Source: Acidobacteriota bacterium
GTDB lineage: Bacteria; Acidobacteriota; Thermoanaerobaculia; Thermoanaerobaculales; Sulfomarinibacteraceae
Length of the DNA: 16,512 nucleotides
Assembly: GCA_030637805.1 (NCBI GenBank)
Contig: DAOWFV010000162.1
Coordinates: 1-16,512, forward strand
Direction: 5' to 3'
Below the pieces are notes generated by a model. It was not told the DNA's origin. It ran no database searches and was given only the letters and a program-made list of their open reading frames with translations. How positions within the stretch are numbered: position 1 is the first letter of the stretch; every line of letters starts with the position of its first letter. The translations under genes were made by a program, and so were the position numbers. This document shows positions 13,089 to 16,512 of this stretch, piece by piece.

Positions 13089-14269
13089 AGACGCCCTGAG
13101 TGCTGCATACGTCCGGCCACCTCGGCAGCCTCGTCTCCGGCGCCCAGGAAGAGATCTACCCGTCCCGGCCCACGAATCGAACCGCCGGTGTCCTGGTTGA
13201 GGGCGAAACGGGCAAATCGGCGCTCGCCACCTCCCGGTAACGGAAGCGCCCCCTCGATGTAGACCACCACGGGCGCCGGAAAGAGACGACGATCCGTGGC
13301 GATCGAACGGCCGGCGGTGACTGGCAGCTGGTAGCACCCGAGCGGACCGCCGCTCGCTTCCAGGGGGCGGAAGAACACGTAGGAAGGATTGTAGGAGAGG
13401 ACCCGGCGCAGCTCCTGGGGGTTGTCCGCGAGGTAACTCCTGATGGCCTGCATGGACATTTCTTCACGGCTGACCACATCTTCGTCGAGAAGCAGCTTGC
13501 CGATCGACCTGTAGGGCCTGCCGTTCGAGCGGGCATAGCCCGCCCGAATGCGCGTTCCATCCGGGAAAATCAGGGTCCCCGAGCCCTGCACCTGGAGAAA
13601 GAAGACGTCCACCAGATCAGCCAGATATCCAAGCACCGGCACCGGCGCCCGGAGACCCTTTTCGAAGTCGATCTCCTCGCGCTCCGCGTACGGGACCACC
13701 TGACGCCCTTCGACCCGACCTACCAGTGTGGGGGAGGCCGGCTCGAGCCCAAAGGCCTCCAAATTCACGGTCAAAAGATCATCTGGAACCCCGTAGACAG
13801 GGTGCTCGAACGGCGGCTCCGGCCTTCGGCGTGCTGCAACCAGCGGCTCGTAGTACCCGGTAAAGAGAACATCGCCGTGGCCGTCGCGACCCACGGAGCG
13901 CAGGAGTACGAACTCGCGCCGGAGGATTTCGGTCCGCCGCTCGAGGTCGGGCTCGTTGAGGGCAATCTCGCACAGGCGGCTCACGCCAGCTGCCAGTTGT
14001 GCAGCAGTGCGTTTCTCGCCTCCGAAAGAGAACACGGTCTCGGCCGGGAGCTCCTTGAGATACGAGGTCGAGTAACCACAGGCCTCGGCAAAGCTGCCAG
14101 GATCGAGATCGTCCACCAACAGGGGCCACTCTCCCACCGGCACCCGCTCGACCACCGCGTCAGGGACCGGCACGGTTCGCGCCCGCGGGCCGGCAGCACA
14201 GGCTGAGAGGGCCAGGGCAAGGGAGGCGGCGAGCCCCGCGGTCAGCGCACGAGAACCAGAGACAACCAT
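13061..14269 (-). CDS. mltA: Membrane-bound lytic murein transglycosylase A (lipoprotein)
   Basis: A 402-residue lipoprotein that cleaves the MurNAc-GlcNAc bond of peptidoglycan, leaving 1,6-anhydroMurNAc. A signal peptide ends in the lipobox LSAC with Cys24 as lipidation site. MltA-family hallmarks follow: FTGYYEPLV, FFLQVQGSGTLIFPDG, GYARSNGRPYRSIGKLLL, NPSYVFFR, and the C-terminal 3D-type domain with LNQDTGGSIRGPGRVDLFLG (357-376), whose conserved Asp residues include the catalytic acid region. The absence of charged residues at +2 and +3 after the Cys (AAG) fits outer-membrane sorting by the E. coli rule. The reading frame stays open far upstream, but the ATG at 14269 gives the proper lipoprotein signal. 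The start overlaps the TRAP large-permease stop by 28 bp, so translation is probably coupled. The antisense pilZ gene overlaps the 3' end. Confidence 0.93.
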   Translation of the reverse strand: MVVSGSRALTAGLAASLALALSACAAGPRARTVPVPDAVVERVPVGEWPLLVDDLDPGSFAEACGYSTSYLKELPAETVFSFGGEKRTAAQLAAGVSRLCEIALNEPDLERRTEILRREFVLLRSVGRDGHGDVLFTGYYEPLVAARRRPEPPFEHPVYGVPDDLLTVNLEAFGLEPASPTLVGRVEGRQVVPYAEREEIDFEKGLRAPVPVLGYLADLVDVFFLQVQGSGTLIFPDGTRIRAGYARSNGRPYRSIGKLLLDEDVVSREEMSMQAIRSYLADNPQELRRVLSYNPSYVFFRPLEASGGPLGCYQLPVTAGRSIATDRRLFPAPVVVYIEGALPLPGGGERRFARFALNQDTGGSIRGPGRVDLFLGAGDEAAEVAGRMQHSGRLYVLLPKGY

Positions 14270-15504
14270 GGCCAGTAGGTGATCACCAGCACCGCGATCA
14301 CGAGAATCAGCAGGAAGGGCAGCGCCGCCCGGTAAAGCATGACGATGGGCTTCTCGAAGCGATAGCTGGCGATGAACAGGTTCATGCCCACCGGCGGCGT
14401 GCAGTAACCGATCTGCATGTTGGCGAGGAAGATCATCCCCAAGTGAATGGGGTCGATCCCGAAGCCCGCCGCGATGGGCAGGATCAGCGGGACCACGATC
14501 ACCAACGCCGAGAAGATGTCCAGCATCATGCCCAGAACGAGCAGGAAGACGTTGAGCAGGACCAGAAAGGTGAGCTTCGAGGAGATGTGGGCGGTGACCA
14601 GGGTGAAGAGCTTTTCCGGCACCTGGGCGTCGATCATGTAGTTGGTGGAGGCCAGTGATGCGCCCAGGATGATCAAGATGCCCCCGACCAGCAACATCGA
14701 ATCGCGCATGACGCCAGGCAGACGCCGCAGGGAGATCTCGCGATAGATGAGGACCTCCACCACCAAAACGTAGATGACGGTGACCGCGGCCGCCTCGGAG
14801 ACCGCGAAGAAGCCGCTGTAAATCCCGCCGAGAACGAGAACCGGCAGCGGTAACTCCCAGATCGCCGCGCGCAGGGCGGCCGCCGCCTCGCGTCGATCGA
14901 AGCGGGGCCGGGGGGACCCGGCGCGCAGGTGCCGGCCCTCCCGTATGGCCCACGCCGAGAGCAGGACGAGCATCAGGGTTCCAGGGAGAATCCCGGCTTT
15001 GAACAGATCGTCCACCGGCTGCTCCGCCACGATTCCGTACAGGATCAGCGGTAACGACGGGGCGAAGAGCAGGCCGAGACTGCCGGAGGTGGTGATCAAA
15101 CCGAGGTTGAACTGCTCCCGGTAGCCCGCCTCCGCGAGGGCCGGGTAGAGCAACGCCCCCATGGCAATGATGGTCACGCCCGTAGCACCCGTGAACGCGG
15201 TGAAAAGGGCGCATACCGCGAGCGCCACCACAGCGAGACCACCCGGCAGCCACCCCAGGACGGCGTTTGTCACCCTCACCAGTCGCCGCGGGGCCTGGCT
15301 CTCGCCGAGCAGATAGCCAGCGAAGGTGAAGAGTGGGATCGCGATGAGAACAGGAATTTCGGAGACCCGGTACATCTCCATCGGCACGATCATCGGGTCG
15401 ACGCCGACCCGTTGAAACCCTATCAGTGCCCCCGCCGCGATGATCGCGAAGAGCGGCGCACCGAGCACCGCGAGCAGAACCAACGCGATCCCGATGAGAA
15501 TCAC
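14242..15504 (-). CDS. dctM: TRAP transporter large permease subunit (DctM)
   Basis: A 420-residue inner-membrane protein, the normal size for DctM, with about 12 hydrophobic segments. It is the ion-coupled transport subunit of a tripartite ATP-independent periplasmic transporter that imports organic acids or similar solutes. Family signs include ILIGIALVLLAVLGAPLFAI at the N-terminus, IPLFTFAGYLLGES, FTAFTGATGVTIIAMGALLYP, LITTSGSLGLLFAPSLPLI, and near the end IPLILPIA-like VVPLILPIAAGFGIDPIHLG with NMQIGYCTPPVGMNLF. The start is a GTG at 15504 directly after GGAGGAGGAGGAGCA; it overlaps the DctQ stop in a GTGA, a clear sign of translational coupling. The frame is open much further upstream but that would run through dctQ. 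The transported substrate cannot be named. Confidence 0.95.
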   Translation of the reverse strand: MILIGIALVLLAVLGAPLFAIIAAGALIGFQRVGVDPMIVPMEMYRVSEIPVLIAIPLFTFAGYLLGESQAPRRLVRVTNAVLGWLPGGLAVVALAVCALFTAFTGATGVTIIAMGALLYPALAEAGYREQFNLGLITTSGSLGLLFAPSLPLILYGIVAEQPVDDLFKAGILPGTLMLVLLSAWAIREGRHLRAGSPRPRFDRREAAAALRAAIWELPLPVLVLGGIYSGFFAVSEAAAVTVIYVLVVEVLIYREISLRRLPGVMRDSMLLVGGILIILGASLASTNYMIDAQVPEKLFTLVTAHISSKLTFLVLLNVFLLVLGMMLDIFSALVIVVPLILPIAAGFGIDPIHLGMIFLANMQIGYCTPPVGMNLFIASYRFEKPIVMLYRAALPFLLILVIAVLVITYWPWLSLVLVR

Positions 15505-16013
15505 TGCTCCTCCTCCTCCACCACCCCCAACCGCAGGTGATGCCAGGCGAAGAGCAGATAGCGCAGGGCGATCACGCCGAAAGCCAAAGGCAGGATCGTC
15601 TCGCAGACCCAAAGCGGAACCCCATTCATCACCATCGATCCCGCGGCGCGGTCGTCGAGCACCAGGCGGCCCGCGTTCCAGGCGACGACCCCTGCCACCA
15701 CCGCCGTAAACAGATCGGTGACGACCCTCATCCGCGCTTTCCACCGGTCGGGCAGGAATCGCGACAGCGCATCGATGGATATCTGCCTGTCGCTTCGGGT
15801 CGCAACCATGGCGCCGATCATGCCCACCCAGAGCACCGCCACCCGAAGCAACGGGTCCGCCCACAGGAAGCTGGTGTCGAAGAGGTTGCGGAGCACGATC
15901 TGGGCGCCCGAGACGACCACCATCGCCGCCAGCAAGATGACCAGCAGAGCGTCCTCGAGAACCCGCGTCAGCCGGAGCAGGCGGGAGGGCAGGGATTCCT
16001 CGTCCACCGCCAT
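15501..16013 (-). CDS. dctQ: TRAP transporter small permease subunit (DctQ)
   Basis: A 170-residue inner-membrane protein with four hydrophobic segments (near residues 19-38, 58-76, 100-117 and 133-152), the usual DctQ build. Signs include VSGAQIVLRNLFDTSFLWADPLLR, the conserved VLWVGMIGAMVATRSDRQISIDAL region, and a Pro-Leu-rich last membrane segment (LPLAFGVIALRYLLFAW). It partners DctM in the TRAP membrane complex. The stop of the binding-protein gene lies 3 bp upstream and dctM begins in the last 4 bp. For the start, GAGGG almost touches the ATG at 16013, so a GTG two codons later (16007), with normal spacing, may be used instead. The C-terminus is EEEEQ, from four tandem GAG codons that also supply the dctM ribosome site. 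Confidence 0.93.
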   Translation of the reverse strand: MAVDEESLPSRLLRLTRVLEDALLVILLAAMVVVSGAQIVLRNLFDTSFLWADPLLRVAVLWVGMIGAMVATRSDRQISIDALSRFLPDRWKARMRVVTDLFTAVVAGVVAWNAGRLVLDDRAAGSMVMNGVPLWVCETILPLAFGVIALRYLLFAWHHLRLGVVEEEEQ

Positions 16014-16016
16014 CCC

Positions 16017-16512
16017 TCAGTTGTTCGGTGCAGTCGGGGCCTGCTGTTCCCGGTAAGTCTTCAGGATTCCCTCGATCTCGGCCACGAGCTGCGGATCGTA
16101 GCGCTCCGCCGCAATCAGATTCCGGGTGGCCTCGGCGGCAACCGTACGCCATTGTGCCCTCGCCTCGTCGGTTGGATCGACAAAGGTGACCCCCTGTTTG
16201 GCGAGCGCCTCCCGAGCCTGCTGGTTGTCGATCCGGGTCCTCCTGTCCAGCGTCCGGGTGACCTTGCCGAGCACCTCGAGGACGATCTCCCGATCACCGG
16301 GGTTCAAGCGGTTGAACGCCTTCCCACTGATCACAATGGCGCCGCAGACGTAGGTGATGGGCAGGTCGGTAACGTATTTCGCCTTGGTGAACCACTGCAG
16401 CGCCACCGCGCCGATCGGCGGTGCGGCGACGGTGTCGACGAGCCCTGTCTGCAGACCCGTGAGAACATCTGAGATCGGCAGGGGCACCGGCGACAGGCCG
16501 GCGGCGTCCAGA
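16017..16512 (-). CDS. dctP: TRAP substrate-binding protein (DctP family), N-terminus cut
   Basis: Only the C-terminal 164 residues are present; the frame runs in from the right edge. The segment VPLPISDVLTGLQTGLVDTV is the conserved ligand-pocket and hinge region of DctP-type periplasmic binding proteins (usual form: P-x-P-x-S-E/D-x-x-x-ALQTGxVDG), followed by WFTKAKYVTDLP and a long charged C-terminal helix. It captures the solute in the periplasm and hands it to DctQM. Asp replaces the more common Glu in SDVL, and TV replaces the common DG after GLVD. The conserved Arg that binds carboxylates in most members would lie upstream of the edge, so the ligand cannot be judged. It is the first visible gene of a dctP-dctQ-dctM-mltA operon. 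Confidence 0.9.
   Translation of the reverse strand, partial: LDAAGLSPVPLPISDVLTGLQTGLVDTVAAPPIGAVALQWFTKAKYVTDLPITYVCGAIVISGKAFNRLNPGDREIVLEVLGKVTRTLDRRTRIDNQQAREALAKQGVTFVDPTDEARAQWRTVAAEATRNLIAAERYDPQLVAEIEGILKTYREQQAPTAPNN

Noticed and set aside
14270..15253. Upstream extension of the mltA frame to 730 codons
   Set aside because: It overlaps dctM in another frame and would bury the lipoprotein signal peptide; the ATG at 14269 restores a proper LSAC lipobox at residue 24.
15505..16152. Upstream extension of the dctM frame to 636 codons
   Set aside because: It is out of frame within dctQ; GTG at 15504 with a strong ribosome site gives the normal DctM length.

Overview
The window is GC-rich bacterial DNA that looks chromosomal, with short intergenic gaps on both strands. 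The best taxonomic hint is the 874-residue secreted protein at 774-3398. It pairs a GWxTD-like N-terminal domain with a C-terminal von Willebrand A domain of the type best known from Acidobacteriota, especially Thermoanaerobaculia-like soil and sediment lineages. This placement is inference from domain content, not from a marker gene. I see no rRNA, tRNA, transposase, phage gene or CRISPR array.

Layout. (1) 1-3398, minus strand: an envelope cassette of the GWxTD/VWA protein, a small secreted TPR protein and an unrecognised secreted protein cut by the left edge. (2) 3849-5516, minus: an acyl-CoA carboxylase beta (carboxyltransferase) subunit with no biotin-carboxylase partner in view. (3) 5697-8725, plus: a two-domain GNAT protein followed by a UvrD/PcrA-type helicase with an acidic tail. 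(4) 9035-9600, plus: a self-contained thioredoxin unit with a near-consensus sigma70-type promoter and an intrinsic terminator. (5) 10003-12140: a Wzy/O-antigen-ligase-like membrane protein and a family 2 glycosyltransferase, tail to tail with 2 bp between them. (6) 12378-13088, plus: a pseudo-receiver-PilZ protein, probably a c-di-GMP effector. (7) 13061-16512, minus: a TRAP transporter operon (substrate-binding, small and large permease subunits) with an overlapping mltA lytic transglycosylase lipoprotein gene at its end.

Themes. Much of the window concerns the cell envelope: lytic transglycosylase, polysaccharide polymerase or ligase, glycosyltransferase, secreted VWA and TPR proteins, and TRAP uptake. 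Genes are tightly packed: 4-bp and 20-28-bp overlaps occur within operons, and pilZ and mltA overlap antisense by 28 bp at their 3' ends.

The least explained content is intergenic. All three large gaps (3399-3848, 8726-9139, 9518-10002) carry an array of five 7-bp units beside a GC-rich hairpin-forming element. Two gaps hold the same 78-bp element at 75/78 identity in opposite orientations; the third has a different hairpin sharing a 12-mer. This looks like a composite interspersed repeat family and is the strongest candidate for something undescribed.
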